A DNA stretch of 53,294 nt, taken from Campylobacterales bacterium (lineage in GTDB: Bacteria > Campylobacterota > Campylobacteria > Campylobacterales > JAABSR01). The stretch's first letter is position 1. The number at the start of each line of letters is the position of its first letter. Positions 17,616 to 27,121 of the stretch are shown in pieces. The stretch lies in the NCBI GenBank assembly GCA_011390245.1, contig JAABSR010000002.1, forward strand, positions 1 through 53,294. Direction: 5' to 3'. The notes under the pieces were generated by a model. It ran no database searches, was not told where the DNA came from, and saw nothing but the letters and a program-made list of their open reading frames with translations. The position numbers and the translations under genes are program-made.

Positions 17616-18943
17616 CAAATATTATTCTTTGTGGAGGAAGCGGAACGCGGCTTTGGCCAATGAGTAGGTCTCTTATGCCAAAACAGTTTGTACAGATTTT
17701 TGAAGGAGAATCACTCTTTCAAAAGACGATTGATAGGAATAGTAAAATATGTGATAAGATATTTATTGTCTCAAATGAAGAGCACTACTTTTTAGCTTTA
17801 GATCAGATAGAAGAGAGCAAAGATATAGTCATAGACTTTAGATTTTTATTGGAATCTATAGCTAAAAATACTGCTCCCGCAATAGCTTTGGCTTGCATGA
17901 GTCTTGAAAGTGAAGAGATTGTTTTAATTACTCCAAGTGATCATCTTATAAAAGATCAAAACCGCTATAAAGAGGCTGTTGATAGAGCTTGTGAGTTAGC
18001 TTCTGAAGATTATCTAGTGACTTTTGGGATAGAACCTACATATCCTGAGATTGGCTTTGGATATATAAAAGCTGATGGTGAGAATGTCTTAAGCTTTAAA
18101 GAGAAGCCTACTATTGAGGTTGCAAAAGAGTATTTGAGTGAGGGCAACTACTACTGGAATAGTGGAATGTTTGCTTTTAGAGTAGGCTATTTTTTGGATG
18201 AGCTAAAAAAATATTCGCCAAAAATTTATGAGACCTCTTTGAGTGCTTTTGAAAAATCTGACAAAAGTGAGATGATAAGAATCAAAAGAGATGATATGGA
18301 ACTTATACCTGAAGATTCTATAGATTATGCACTACTTGAAAAGAGTAGTAGAGTTAAAGTTGTGAGGTCAAGCTTTGGTTGGAGTGATGTAGGTAGTTTT
18401 GATTCCTTATCATCTGAGCTAGAAAATGATAGTAACAATAATCTAGTGATCGCAAATAAAGAGGTAGCACTTATTGATGTAGAAGATTTAATAGTAGTGG
18501 ATACTGAAGATGCACTTTTGATATCAAAAAAGGGCTCATCTCAAAAAGTCAAATCAATCGTAAACTCTCTAAAACAAAGAGGCTCACTACTTCCTATTGT
18601 CCATAAGTGCGTACATAGACCATGGGGAACATATACTGTTCTTGAAGATTGTGCTGGCTTTAAGATAAAAAAAATAGAGGTAAAACCTGGCAAAAGACTC
18701 TCTTTGCAAAAACATTTTCATAGAAATGAGCACTGGATTGTTGTAAGTGGCACTGCTACTGTAGAGGTAGGTGGAGAAAAAAAATATATCTGCCCAAATG
18801 AGTCAACCTATATAAAAATGGGTGAAGCTCATAGATTGGCAAATGAGGGAAAAATACCAGTAGTCCTTATTGAAGCTCAAGTTGGTGAATATACTGGAGA
18901 GGATGATATTGTAAGATTAGAAGATGATTTTAAGAGAGCATAA
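17612..18943 (+). CDS. Bifunctional mannose-1-phosphate guanylyltransferase / mannose-6-phosphate isomerase
   Basis: Makes GDP-mannose for surface glycans. The nucleotidyltransferase domain starts with [13 protein letters not shown] and PKQFV and includes GFGYIKADG and [10 protein letters not shown]; the C-terminal cupin domain (from about residue 330) contains [10 protein letters not shown] and [13 protein letters not shown] with the metal-binding His residues. The length of 443 residues is slightly shorter than typical ManC/AlgA (about 460-480). The frame overlaps ribA by four bases, so it is translationally coupled with a riboflavin gene, an association with no obvious functional reason. 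Confidence 0.93.
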   Translation: MTNIILCGGSGTRLWPMSRSLMPKQFVQIFEGESLFQKTIDRNSKICDKIFIVSNEEHYFLALDQIEESKDIVIDFRFLLESIAKNTAPAIALACMSLESEEIVLITPSDHLIKDQNRYKEAVDRACELASEDYLVTFGIEPTYPEIGFGYIKADGENVLSFKEKPTIEVAKEYLSEGNYYWNSGMFAFRVGYFLDELKKYSPKIYETSLSAFEKSDKSEMIRIKRDDMELIPEDSIDYALLEKSSRVKVVRSSFGWSDVGSFDSLSSELENDSNNNLVIANKEVALIDVEDLIVVDTEDALLISKKGSSQKVKSIVNSLKQRGSLLPIVHKCVHRPWGTYTVLEDCAGFKIKKIEVKPGKRLSLQKHFHRNEHWIVVSGTATVEVGGEKKYICPNESTYIKMGEAHRLANEGKIPVVLIEAQVGEYTGEDDIVRLEDDFKRA

Positions 18944-18973
18944 TAGGTATATTTCTATCCTGCAATCAATTTT

Positions 18974-19066
18974 TTAATTTTTATACGCATAATAGATAAA
19001 TCCACCAACACCAATAATAGTCACGACTACTAAAAAAACAATCAACACAATATCAACTGATCCCAT
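18974..19066 (-). CDS. Small single-span membrane protein, 30 residues
   Basis: An ATG at 19066 has AAAGGAG six bases upstream, located inside the last codons of rlmN, and the gene overlaps rlmN by 14 bases. The frame runs 30 codons to TAA. The peptide [19 protein letters not shown] continues into [10 protein letters not shown], so it is one uninterrupted membrane helix with a positively charged C-terminus, predicted to stay in the cytoplasm. No family is recognised. It is short enough to be missed by gene finders; the strong ribosome site and clean hydrophobic profile make it credible. Confidence 0.65.
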   Translation of the reverse strand: MGSVDIVLIVFLVVVTIIGVGGFIYYAYKN

Positions 19067-20123
19067 CTCTACTCCTTTCTCTAAGTTGTCCGCAAGCTGC
19101 ACTTATATCTAAGCCTTTGGATTCTCTAATAGTACATAGCACTCCTCTATCTACGAGGTATTGCTGAAAATTTAACATATCCTCTTTTTTAGGTCTTTTA
19201 TATTCTGTCCCTGGATATGGATTGAAATAGATTAAATTCACTTTTGACTTTATCCCCTCAAGTAGTTTTATGAGTTTTTTTGCAGATTTTATATCATCAT
19301 TTTTCTCTCCGATGACTAGATATTCAAACATTATTCTCTTTCTAGAATCGATAGGATATTTTTTTATTGCTTCAATGATTGATTTTATGTTATAGGCTCT
19401 ATTTAACGGTATTAGCTCACTTCTTAATTCATCATCAACAGCATGGAGAGATATTGCAAGCATTACCCCAAGATTCTCTTCTCCAAGTTTTGTGATTTTT
19501 GGTGAGATGCCACTTGTTGATATTGTCTGTCTTTTGGGTGAGATTGAAAGTCCATCTTCGCAAGATAGTATTTTTATAGCTTTCAAAAGATTTTCAAAGT
19601 TATCAAGTGGTTCACCCATGCCCATATAGACTACATTTACTCTTTTCTCTACTGGGATGTCATTATCTCTTTTTATCGCTAAAATCTGAAAAACTATCTC
19701 TCCAGCACTCAAATCTCTAGTAAAACCACCTTTTGCGGTTAGGCAAAATGAGCATCCAACTTTACAGCCTATTTGGGTAGATACACAGATTGTATATTTT
19801 TCACTTGTTGTAATATTCCCAGATTCGTCATACTTTTTATCTTTCATTTTTAGCAGAACAGATTCAAAGCTGTTCTCTTTGCTATCAACAAAGAGATACT
19901 TTTTTGAGCCATCACTTGAGCATTCACAATTTTTGATTTTTATGCTATCAATGAAAAATCTCTTCTCTAAGTCATCTCTTAGATCTTTTGGTAGGTTTGA
20001 CATCTTTTCAAAACTATCGCTATAGTTTATGTAGAGCCAGTTGTATATTTGTTTTGCTCTAAAGCTTGGTTTTATAAGCCCTTTTAGATCTTCAAGCTCT
20101 ATTGAGTAGATATCTTGTTTAAT
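19053..20123 (-). CDS. rlmN: 23S rRNA (A2503-C2)/tRNA (A37-C2) methyltransferase, apparent AUU start
   Basis: Radical-SAM enzyme that methylates A2503 of 23S rRNA. The cluster motif is [14 protein letters not shown], followed by [11 protein letters not shown] and the catalytic cysteine in [11 protein letters not shown]. The first ATG in frame (20003) would lose 40 conserved residues; upstream sequence in frame encodes [20 protein letters not shown] and [10 protein letters not shown], a standard RlmN N-terminus. Between the upstream stop and that ATG there is no ATG, GTG or TTG. An ATT at 20123-20121 has AGAGGAG five bases before it and gives the usual 356-residue length, so I start there. The ATT overlaps the stop of the preceding gene. 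Confidence 0.9.
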   Translation of the reverse strand: MKQDIYSIELEDLKGLIKPSFRAKQIYNWLYINYSDSFEKMSNLPKDLRDDLEKRFFIDSIKIKNCECSSDGSKKYLFVDSKENSFESVLLKMKDKKYDESGNITTSEKYTICVSTQIGCKVGCSFCLTAKGGFTRDLSAGEIVFQILAIKRDNDIPVEKRVNVVYMGMGEPLDNFENLLKAIKILSCEDGLSISPKRQTISTSGISPKITKLGEENLGVMLAISLHAVDDELRSELIPLNRAYNIKSIIEAIKKYPIDSRKRIMFEYLVIGEKNDDIKSAKKLIKLLEGIKSKVNLIYFNPYPGTEYKRPKKEDMLNFQQYLVDRGVLCTIRESKGLDISAACGQLRERSRDGIS

Positions 20124-20655
20124 TTTTTCTCCTCTTTTCTATGTGATTTTTTAAGATCTCCATAGCTCTATTGTGATTTTTGACAAAGTCGTTATGAGCA
20201 TTTTCGTTGCAATAATTTGTTATCACAAATATGCCAAAAGCTGGAATCCCAAACTCTTTTGCTACAGATAGCACAGAAAAAAACTCCATATTTTCTATCT
20301 CAAGACCTATTTTTCTAAATCTTTTTGATGAATCTAAATCTTTTGTTATGTAGTTTGATGAGTTTACAATTGTTTCACGTGAAACAATTATATTCTCAAC
20401 TTTTATAACATTCTCAATTGGAGTGAAAGATCTATCTTGCAGATATGATATTTCAATATTAGATGCTATATTTGATTCTACAATATCAAAAATCTCTCTA
20501 TCACCGTAACTACCAGCACTACCTACAAAAACTATAATATCAGGCCTATCCATAAGTGCTAATCTTGTTAGGTTTATAGTAGATTCTACCATGCCAATTC
20601 CAATAGGAAGTGCGAAATCAAAAGTCTCCATAGAGCCAGCAGAGATAAAAAGCAC
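20119..20655 (-). CDS. Nucleoside phosphorylase-family protein (PNP/MTA nucleosidase-like)
   Basis: A compact 178-residue member of the PNP/UDP phosphorylase superfamily, which split nucleosides with phosphate or water. Seen motifs are [11 protein letters not shown], the glycine-rich phosphate/ribose strand, and [20 protein letters not shown] with the purine- and ribose-binding Met-Glu equivalent. It is shorter than the usual 230-residue enzymes because the N-terminus is reduced. Its GTG start overlaps the hisF stop (TAGTG) and its stop overlaps the rlmN start. Which nucleoside it uses cannot be told; futalosine, adenosine and MTA/SAH are all open. Confidence 0.8.
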   Translation of the reverse strand: MLFISAGSMETFDFALPIGIGMVESTINLTRLALMDRPDIIVFVGSAGSYGDREIFDIVESNIASNIEISYLQDRSFTPIENVIKVENIIVSRETIVNSSNYITKDLDSSKRFRKIGLEIENMEFFSVLSVAKEFGIPAFGIFVITNYCNENAHNDFVKNHNRAMEILKNHIEKRRKN

Positions 20656-21410
20656 TACCTAACCACCAAACCATTTTCCCTGAGATACTCTTTTAAGTGC
20701 GATATTTCAATCTCTCTAAAATGGAAAATAGAGGCCGCTAATGCAGCATCAGCTCCAGCTAAAAAAGCATCTTTTAGATGAGACATCTCTCCAGCACCAC
20801 CACTTGCAATTACAGGGATATCTACTGCTTCGCATATCAATCTAAGCATATCTAAATCATAGCCTGCTTTTGTGCCATCACTATCCATAGAAGTTAGAAG
20901 AATTTCACCCGCACCTCTGCTCTCCATCTCTTTTGCCCACTTTAGTGCATCTAATCCAGTATCAATTCTTCCTCCATTGATATATACATTGTATGAATCT
21001 CCAACTCTTTTTGCATCAATTGCTACTACAATACATTGAGAGCCAAATCTTTTTGCCCCTTCTTCTACAAAATATGGATTTTTTACTGCACTTGAGTTTA
21101 TAGAAACCTTATCACAGCCAACATTTAAAAGAGAGTAGATATTATCCATAGTCCTAATCCCACCACCTACAGTTAGTGGGATAAAAACCTCTTTTGCTAC
21201 ATCTTTTACTATCTCTACAATAGTATCTCTCTTTTCATGGCTTGCGGTAATGTCTAAAAATGTTATCTCATCAGCACCCTCTTGGTTGTATCTCTTAGCA
21301 ACTTCTACAGGATCTCCAGCATCTTTCAATCCTACGAAATTTATACCCTTTACAACTCTCCCCTCTTTCACATCAAGACATGGGATAATACGCTTTGCAA
21401 AATAGTTCAT
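20655..21410 (-). CDS. hisF: Imidazole glycerol phosphate synthase, cyclase subunit
   Basis: Closes the imidazole ring in histidine synthesis with HisH. The (beta/alpha)8 barrel begins [18 protein letters not shown] with the catalytic Asp in CLDV, and the second catalytic Asp is in [21 protein letters not shown] and [10 protein letters not shown] are the phosphate loops. The start at 21410 gives 251 residues; a longer in-frame extension upstream (to 21617) is low-complexity and overlaps ksgA on the other strand, so I reject it. hisH is not nearby. Confidence 0.96.
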   Translation of the reverse strand: MNYFAKRIIPCLDVKEGRVVKGINFVGLKDAGDPVEVAKRYNQEGADEITFLDITASHEKRDTIVEIVKDVAKEVFIPLTVGGGIRTMDNIYSLLNVGCDKVSINSSAVKNPYFVEEGAKRFGSQCIVVAIDAKRVGDSYNVYINGGRIDTGLDALKWAKEMESRGAGEILLTSMDSDGTKAGYDLDMLRLICEAVDIPVIASGGAGEMSHLKDAFLAGADAALAASIFHFREIEISHLKEYLRENGLVVR

Positions 21411-21522
21411 ATATATCCAATTTAAATAATTTATAAATGAAATAGTATAGAAAAAGGGATAAAATATAGGATAGTTAAAGAAAGTATGTTGTACTATATA
21501 ATAGAAATGTTGGCGGGAAGCA

Positions 21523-22302
21523 GTGGTAAAAGCAGAAATTGTAGCAAAAAAGAGATTTGGACAAAACTTTTTAAAAGATGAAGTAGTCCTAGAGAAGATC
21601 ATCAAATCGATCCCCAATGATAATACTCCTATATGTGAGATTGGGGCTGGATTAGGTGATTTGACGAGAAAACTGTTGGAACTCTCAAGAGTTATTGCCT
21701 TTGAGATAGATAGAGAGCTATTTGAGATACTTAGTAGGGAATTTGCAAAAGAGATAGGGGAGAAGAGATTAGAGATTATCCTCTGTGATGTTTTAGACCT
21801 GTGGAGAGAAAATTTACACGAAAAGCCATACAGGCTGGTTGCAAATCTTCCCTATTATGTAGCTACGAATATAATTCTCAAGGCTCTTAAAGATAGTAAC
21901 TGCAAAGAGTTGGTAGTGATGATTCAAAAAGAGGTAGCATTAAAGTTTTGTGCCAAAAGAGGGGATCGCAATTTTTGTGCTTTATCTGTTTTAGTAGAGA
22001 GTGCAGGAGAGGCAGAGATGCTTTTTGATGTGCCTCCATCCTCTTTTGAACCAGAGCCAAAAGTGTTCTCATCTGTAATAAGAGTAAGAAAAAGAGCAGA
22101 GCTAGAGAGTTCTGAAGATTTTGAGAGGTTTCTAAGAGTGGCATTTGCCTCCCCTAGAAAAAAACTTTCAAAATCTCTATCTCAGAGATACTCAAAAGAG
22201 AGGATTTCTGAACTTTTTCTAGAACTTGGAATAGATGATAGAAGCAGAGCACATGAGATTCCAACAATCCTTTATCACCAAATTTACAATTCACTTAGAT
22301 AA
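21523..22302 (+). CDS. rsmA: 16S rRNA (A1518/A1519-N6)-dimethyltransferase
   Basis: Dimethylates two adenines near the 3' end of 16S rRNA (KsgA). Visible: [11 protein letters not shown], the SAM loop [16 protein letters not shown], and the catalytic NLPYYVAT. The length of 259 residues is usual. The start is a GTG with GGAAG upstream. RNase J follows after nine bases; this ksgA-rnj pair is common in Campylobacterota and links ribosome maturation to RNA processing. Confidence 0.96.
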   Translation: MVKAEIVAKKRFGQNFLKDEVVLEKIIKSIPNDNTPICEIGAGLGDLTRKLLELSRVIAFEIDRELFEILSREFAKEIGEKRLEIILCDVLDLWRENLHEKPYRLVANLPYYVATNIILKALKDSNCKELVVMIQKEVALKFCAKRGDRNFCALSVLVESAGEAEMLFDVPPSSFEPEPKVFSSVIRVRKRAELESSEDFERFLRVAFASPRKKLSKSLSQRYSKERISELFLELGIDDRSRAHEIPTILYHQIYNSLR

Positions 22303-22311
22303 AGGCAAAAA

Positions 22312-24285
22312 ATGATAGATGAAAATCAAGAAAGAGATATGACAACGGAAAATCAACAAGAGAACAAAAATGATCTTGTGGAGTTTGAAAAAGGGAGCGA
22401 GAGAGCAGAGGGAGAGGAGGCTAAGGCAGGAGATCAAGGTGCTGACAAGAGAGATAGAAACAGAAAGCCTAGACCTCCTAGAGGTGCAAAAGGTAGTAAA
22501 AGTGATTTTCACAATGTGACAGGTTCACCAACTGGAATATACAGAGATCTCAAAAAAGGCGTAGAGGCAAACAACAAAATACAGATAAATAGACTAAATC
22601 CTCACTACAAGCTAAATCTCAACACAAATGCAAAAATAAGATACACACCACTTGGTGGCTTAGGTGAAATAGGCGGAAATATTGCTGTTCTTGAGAGCGA
22701 AAATTGCGCTATTATTATCGATTGTGGTATGAGTTTTCCATCTGAAGATATGCATGGTGTTGATATTTTAGTGCCTGATTTTTCATATCTTAGAGCTATT
22801 AAAAACAAAATAGTAGCTATAGTTATCACACATGCGCATGAGGATCACATTGGGGCAATTCCATATCTTTTTAAAGAGATGCAGTTTCCAATCTATGCAA
22901 CACCTCTTCCTCTTGGAATGTTAGAGAATAAATTCAACGAACATGGGCTAAAGCAGTATAAAAATCTCTTTAGAATCGTGGAAAAAAGAAGACCTATCAA
23001 GGTGGGTGAATTTGATGTGGAGTGGATTCATATCACCCACTCAGTGATAGATGCATCAGCTCTTGCAATACAGACTGAGGCTGGGACTATCATCCATACT
23101 GGGGATTTTAAGATAGATCATACACCAATTGATAACTTTCCTACAGATTTGCAAAGATTTGCATACTATAGTGAAAAAGGGGTAATGCTACTGCTTAGTG
23201 ATAGTACAAATTCGCACAAAGCAGGCATAACAGCAAGTGAGAGCTCTGTAGGACCAACTTTTGATAATATCTTCTCAAAAGCAAAAGGAAGGGTTATCAT
23301 GTCCACCTTCTCTTCAAATATCCACCGTGTTTATCAAGCCATAGAACATGGTATAAAATATAATAGAAAAATAAGTGTCATAGGTAGATCCATGGAGAAA
23401 AACCTAGAGATGGCAATGGAGTTAGGTTATATAAACATACCTACAACACATTTTATTGATGCACATGAGGTAAATAAGTATGATGATAGTGAGGTATTGA
23501 TCGTAACAACTGGAAGCCAAGGAGAGACAATGAGTGCTCTTTATAGAATGGCAACTGATGAGCATAGGCATATCAAGATAAAACCAACTGATACTATCAT
23601 AATCTCAGCCAAAGCTATACCAGGTAACGAATCCTCTGTCAGTTCAGTACTAAACTATCTACTAAAATCAGGAGCTACTGTAGCTTACCAAGACTTTAGT
23701 GAGATTCATGTAAGTGGACATGCTTGCCAAGAGGAGCAGAAATTTATGCTAAGGCTTGTCAAACCAAAATTCTTCTTGCCTGTGCATGGAGAGTACAATC
23801 ACTTGGTAAAACATAAAGATACAGCCATAAAATGTGGAATCCCAGAAAAGAATATATTTTTGATGCAAGATGGAGATATGATTGAAGTATGTCCAAACTA
23901 CATGAAAAAGATCAAATCTATAAAAACAGGTAAAACATTTATAGATAATCAGATAAATTCACAAATAGAAAATGATGTAATCATTGATAGGCAAAAGCTT
24001 GCAAACGATGGAATCGTGATGATAATAGCTCAAATTTCAGAAAATGATCAAAAGCTTATAAATAAACCAAAAGTCTCAAGCTATGGATTGGTGCCAGATA
24101 AAGATGATAGGGCGTTTTCAAAAGAGATGGAGGATGTTTTGATCAATTTCATGAAAAACATAAAACCAGAGGTGCTTTCAAACCATAGAGCTTTGGAGAA
24201 TGATATAAGACAAGTTGTTAGGAAACATATATTTAGAAAAACAAAAAAATATCCTACAATCGTACCAACTGTTTTTGTGATGTAA
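22312..24285 (+). CDS. rnj: Ribonuclease J
   Basis: 5'-3' exo- and endoribonuclease of the metallo-beta-lactamase/beta-CASP fold, the main mRNA-decay enzyme of Helicobacter relatives together with the helicase RhpA. The metal motif is THAHEDHIGAIPYL, and GSQGETMSALYRMA and HVSGHACQEEQKFM belong to the beta-CASP part. The first ~90 residues are a charged, low-complexity extension rich in Glu, Lys and Arg, as in H. pylori RNase J. An ATG nine codons further in is also possible. The stop overlaps the next start by one base (TAATG). Confidence 0.95.
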   Translation: MIDENQERDMTTENQQENKNDLVEFEKGSERAEGEEAKAGDQGADKRDRNRKPRPPRGAKGSKSDFHNVTGSPTGIYRDLKKGVEANNKIQINRLNPHYKLNLNTNAKIRYTPLGGLGEIGGNIAVLESENCAIIIDCGMSFPSEDMHGVDILVPDFSYLRAIKNKIVAIVITHAHEDHIGAIPYLFKEMQFPIYATPLPLGMLENKFNEHGLKQYKNLFRIVEKRRPIKVGEFDVEWIHITHSVIDASALAIQTEAGTIIHTGDFKIDHTPIDNFPTDLQRFAYYSEKGVMLLLSDSTNSHKAGITASESSVGPTFDNIFSKAKGRVIMSTFSSNIHRVYQAIEHGIKYNRKISVIGRSMEKNLEMAMELGYINIPTTHFIDAHEVNKYDDSEVLIVTTGSQGETMSALYRMATDEHRHIKIKPTDTIIISAKAIPGNESSVSSVLNYLLKSGATVAYQDFSEIHVSGHACQEEQKFMLRLVKPKFFLPVHGEYNHLVKHKDTAIKCGIPEKNIFLMQDGDMIEVCPNYMKKIKSIKTGKTFIDNQINSQIENDVIIDRQKLANDGIVMIIAQISENDQKLINKPKVSSYGLVPDKDDRAFSKEMEDVLINFMKNIKPEVLSNHRALENDIRQVVRKHIFRKTKKYPTIVPTVFVM

Positions 24286-25247
24286 TGAATTATATAGAGA
24301 TAGCAAAAGAGGTTTTGGAGATTGAATCTAGAGAGCTTCTTTTGGCATCAAAAAGCCTTGATGATGAGTTTGTAAAAGCAGTAGAGATAATCTTTAATTG
24401 TGAAGGCAAGGTTATTATTACAGGTGTGGGAAAGTCTGGCCTTGTAGGGAGCAAAATAGCAGCAACTCTAGCAAGTACAGGCACTAGTAGCTTTTTTATC
24501 CACCCAACTGAAGCTATGCACGGTGATCTTGGAATGATTCAAAGAAGAGACACTATTTTGGCTATTAGCTATAGCGGAGAGAGTGAAGAGCTAGTAGGAA
24601 TCTTGCCACATCTAAAAAGATTTGGACTAAAGATTATCACAATGAGTAGAAGTATGTCCTCTTCATTAGCAAAAATGGGAGATGCCAATCTCTCCATAGA
24701 GGTAAGCAAAGAGGCGTGCCCACTAAATGCAGCACCTACTAGCTCAACCACTCTAACTATGGCTCTTGGAGATGCACTTGCTGTGGTGCTAATGAAAAGA
24801 AGAGATTTCAAAAAGAGTGATTTTGCATCATTTCATCCAGGTGGAATGCTTGGCAAAAGATTGTTTGTAAAAGCAAAAGATATCATGCAAAAGACCAATC
24901 TTCCCATAGTACATAAAGAGACTACCCTAAAAGAGGCGATAGCCAAGATGAGCGAGGGTAGGCTTGGCAATCTTTTTATATTAGACAAAGATGGTAGAAT
25001 AGAGGCGATTCTTTCAGATGGTGACCTTAGGCGTGCACTTATGAGGGATGATTTCTCTTTGCAAAAAAATGCTCTAGATTTTGCTAGTAAAAATCCACTC
25101 ATCTGCGAAGATGAGAATATGCTAGCTTCTGAAATATTGGAGCTTATAGAGGAGAGAAAAGTTCAAATTATTGCTATAGTCAATAGCAAAAAAGAGCTAA
25201 TAGGTGCTATCCATATCCATGCACTTGTTGAAGCAGGAATAAAATAG
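24285..25247 (+). CDS. kdsD: Arabinose-5-phosphate isomerase (KdsD/KpsF/GutQ)
   Basis: Converts ribulose-5-phosphate to arabinose-5-phosphate, the precursor of Kdo for LPS. The SIS domain starts with ITGVGKSGLVGSKIAATLAS and contains ISYSGESEEL and FHPGGMLGKRL; two CBS domains follow (from about residue 205, VKAKDIMQK and DFASKNP). The length of 320 residues is normal. It overlaps rnj by one base. Confidence 0.94.
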   Translation: MNYIEIAKEVLEIESRELLLASKSLDDEFVKAVEIIFNCEGKVIITGVGKSGLVGSKIAATLASTGTSSFFIHPTEAMHGDLGMIQRRDTILAISYSGESEELVGILPHLKRFGLKIITMSRSMSSSLAKMGDANLSIEVSKEACPLNAAPTSSTTLTMALGDALAVVLMKRRDFKKSDFASFHPGGMLGKRLFVKAKDIMQKTNLPIVHKETTLKEAIAKMSEGRLGNLFILDKDGRIEAILSDGDLRRALMRDDFSLQKNALDFASKNPLICEDENMLASEILELIEERKVQIIAIVNSKKELIGAIHIHALVEAGIK

Positions 25248-25268
25248 AGAATATGTGGAGGATGTAAC

Positions 25269-25508
25269 ATGTTTGAAAAAATAGAGATGATTTTACGCGA
25301 TATCGAAGAGGCTAGAGAGGAGATTGCTATAGTTTTAAATATGGCAAATATCTCATTTTTAGATTATATAGAGATAAAAAGAGGCGATAAAGAGATCCCT
25401 CAAACGCTAGGAGCTTGGAATCTTAGTGCACTTGATGAGGAGGTTTCTAAGCTTAAAGAATCTATCTCAAAGCTAAACAAGATAAAAAATGAGGTTCTAA
25501 CTTTTTAA
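25269..25508 (+). CDS. Small coiled-coil protein, 79 residues, unknown function
   Basis: ATG with GGAGG seven bases upstream, so translation is well supported. The protein is soluble, acidic-to-neutral, with helical heptad-like stretches at both ends (EMILRDIEEAREEIAI and DEEVSKLKESISKLNKIKNE) and a short middle that contains RGDKEIPQTLG. No cysteine, signal peptide or membrane segment is visible. It lies 21 bases after kdsD and ends just before the convergent SCO1 gene. I do not recognise the family. Confidence 0.75.
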   Translation: MFEKIEMILRDIEEAREEIAIVLNMANISFLDYIEIKRGDKEIPQTLGAWNLSALDEEVSKLKESISKLNKIKNEVLTF

Positions 25509-25514
25509 GAATCT

Positions 25515-25533
25515 AAGCTTTTTAAAGAAGCTT
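25515..25533. terminator. Hairpin between convergent small gene and SCO1 gene
   Basis: AAGCTTTT and GAAGCTT form an 8-pair stem (one T-G wobble) with a 3-base loop between the two convergent stops. There is no separate T run on either side, so it is only a weak terminator candidate. Confidence 0.3.
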
Positions 25534-26082
25534 TGAGAGTACCTCTTTTATCTCATTTGGATTTGTAAAATGATCTATCTTTTTAACAAACCTTCCATCC
25601 CTATCAAATATATAGATAAAAGATGTATGAGCAACAGAGTAGTCCATCTTAGAATCCTCTAAATATACTTTTTCATAATATGACTCATATCTTTTGGTGA
25701 TATCATCTAGATTCTCCTTATCACTTGTAGCACCTATAAATCTTTTATGAAAATACTTGGCGTATTCATCTAAATCTTTTAATGTATCACGATCTGGATC
25801 AACACTGATAAAAAGTCCCCTAAACTCTTCTAACTCTTTTTGACTAAACCCTTCAAGTGAATAGGCTAGAGTGCTAAGAGAAGTAGGGCAGACATCAGGG
25901 CAGAACATATATCCAAAATATACTGCCAAAACTTTCCCCTTGAAGTCCTCTTTTTTGATTTCACCATCTACACTAGTGACACTAAAATCATACTTTTTCA
26001 TCTCTTTTTGATTGTCAATCATTGGTTTTAGTAAAAATAGCAATAGCAGCCCAATAGCAGCTGCTACTAAATATATTCTCAT
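25522..26082 (-). CDS. SCO1/SenC-family copper chaperone
   Basis: Membrane-anchored thioredoxin-fold protein that delivers copper to the CuA site of cytochrome oxidase or reduces it. One N-terminal membrane helix (residues 1-20) is followed by the copper motif CPDVCPT and the partner His in VAHTSFIYIFD; SVDPDRDT is also a family signature. The length of 186 residues is normal. Three bases separate it from the upstream unknown gene, and PCuAC begins that operon, so a copper-insertion role is consistent. Confidence 0.93.
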   Translation of the reverse strand: MRIYLVAAAIGLLLLFLLKPMIDNQKEMKKYDFSVTSVDGEIKKEDFKGKVLAVYFGYMFCPDVCPTSLSTLAYSLEGFSQKELEEFRGLFISVDPDRDTLKDLDEYAKYFHKRFIGATSDKENLDDITKRYESYYEKVYLEDSKMDYSVAHTSFIYIFDRDGRFVKKIDHFTNPNEIKEVLSKLL

Positions 26083-26085
26083 GTC

Positions 26086-26553
26086 TTAGTCCGTCTCAAA
26101 TTTAAATCTAGCTCCTATTGCTTTAGGAAGCTTTTTTATCTCTACATCTGCATTCCATTTCATGTTGCCAACTGGGCATGTTGGGAGTGTTGCTCTAGTG
26201 ATATATTCACCCTCTCCTATTTTTTTGAAATCTAGCTCGTAGATTCCCATCATCATATTTGTAGCATAGATTGTTAAGCTCACATTTTCAAGATCAGATT
26301 TTGAGCTTTTTAGTCTAAACTCCAAAGGCTCCATAAGTGGTATATGTTTTGGCAAAATCTCTAGCTCCAAAATAGTGCCATCTTCAATAGTTACTTTGCA
26401 AGTTGAGTTTTTGAGATTGCAACTTTCATCTTGAAGCATGAATGAAGCCTGAGGCTTAAACTTCAGATATAGAGCATTGAAATCTACAAAAATATAGCTC
26501 AACAAAATAGCTAAAACTATAGAGATGGAGAGGAGAATCTGAAGCTTTTTCAT
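26086..26553 (-). CDS. Membrane-anchored periplasmic protein of copper operon, unknown
   Basis: A 155-residue protein with one N-terminal hydrophobic helix (about 5-25) and a beta-rich periplasmic part. It contains two cysteines seven apart (ESCNLKNSTCK), a Met cluster (TNMMMGIYELDF) and CPVGNMKW near the C-terminus. These potential soft-metal ligands and its position between PCuAC and SCO1 genes suggest a copper-handling or oxidase-assembly factor, perhaps related in architecture to FixH/YtkA-like domains. I cannot name the family; function is inference. Confidence 0.75.
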   Translation of the reverse strand: MKKLQILLSISIVLAILLSYIFVDFNALYLKFKPQASFMLQDESCNLKNSTCKVTIEDGTILELEILPKHIPLMEPLEFRLKSSKSDLENVSLTIYATNMMMGIYELDFKKIGEGEYITRATLPTCPVGNMKWNADVEIKKLPKAIGARFKFETD

Positions 26554-26562
26554 TATCTTCTT

Positions 26563-27021
26563 TTAGTTCTTCATCTCTTTTTTATTGTGATGTTTCATGC
26601 CGCTCATGACATCTTTTATAGGTATCGTAATGCTCTGCTCTTCACCATTTGAAAAGCCTAAAGTTAGCTTCACCTCTTCACCTGCTTTGAGGGGCATTTT
26701 TACTAAATCAATAAGCATAACATGAAATCCACCTGGCTCTAAAATAGTAGTACTATTTGCTTTGATATCAATTTTTGGCACCTGATACATCCTCATAACA
26801 CCATCTTTCATATCATGAGTATGTAGCTCAACTATATTTGACGCACCTGATTTTGCCCAGATGAGTGCTATATCTTTATCGCTACTATTTGTAAGCTTCA
26901 TAAAAGCTGCACTATTTGGAAGACTTGGAGGGGTTGAACGAACATAGGCTTCATCTATTTTTATATCATTGGCAAATATGGTAGAAATCAATACCATAAG
27001 AAGTAGTAGGGTTTTTTGCAT
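26563..27021 (-). CDS. Periplasmic copper chaperone PCu(A)C
   Basis: Binds Cu(I) in the periplasm and passes it to SCO1 or directly to the CuA site. The ATG at 27021 (AAAGGAGC upstream) gives a signal peptide MQKTLLLLMVLISTIFA and a 152-residue precursor. The ligand pattern is present: HTHDMKDGVMRM and, further on, GGFHVMLIDL. The C-terminal tail MSGMKHHNKKEMK adds His and Met. It is the first gene of a three-gene minus-strand operon and is divergent from ovoA across 100 bases. Confidence 0.93.
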   Translation of the reverse strand: MQKTLLLLMVLISTIFANDIKIDEAYVRSTPPSLPNSAAFMKLTNSSDKDIALIWAKSGASNIVELHTHDMKDGVMRMYQVPKIDIKANSTTILEPGGFHVMLIDLVKMPLKAGEEVKLTLGFSNGEEQSITIPIKDVMSGMKHHNKKEMKN

Positions 27022-27121
27022 AAAAGCTCCTTTGTGTTTGTGGTTGCAATGATAAATCAAAAGTGTTAAAGGAGTGTTAAGTCTATAAAAAAGCAAAGTT
27101 TTTTTATTTTTGGTAAGATAT

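Noticed and set aside
21411-21617. N-terminal extension of 69 residues for hisF
   Set aside because: The extension is low-complexity, lies antisense to the start of ksgA and is not part of His[15 protein letters not shown] is the standard start.
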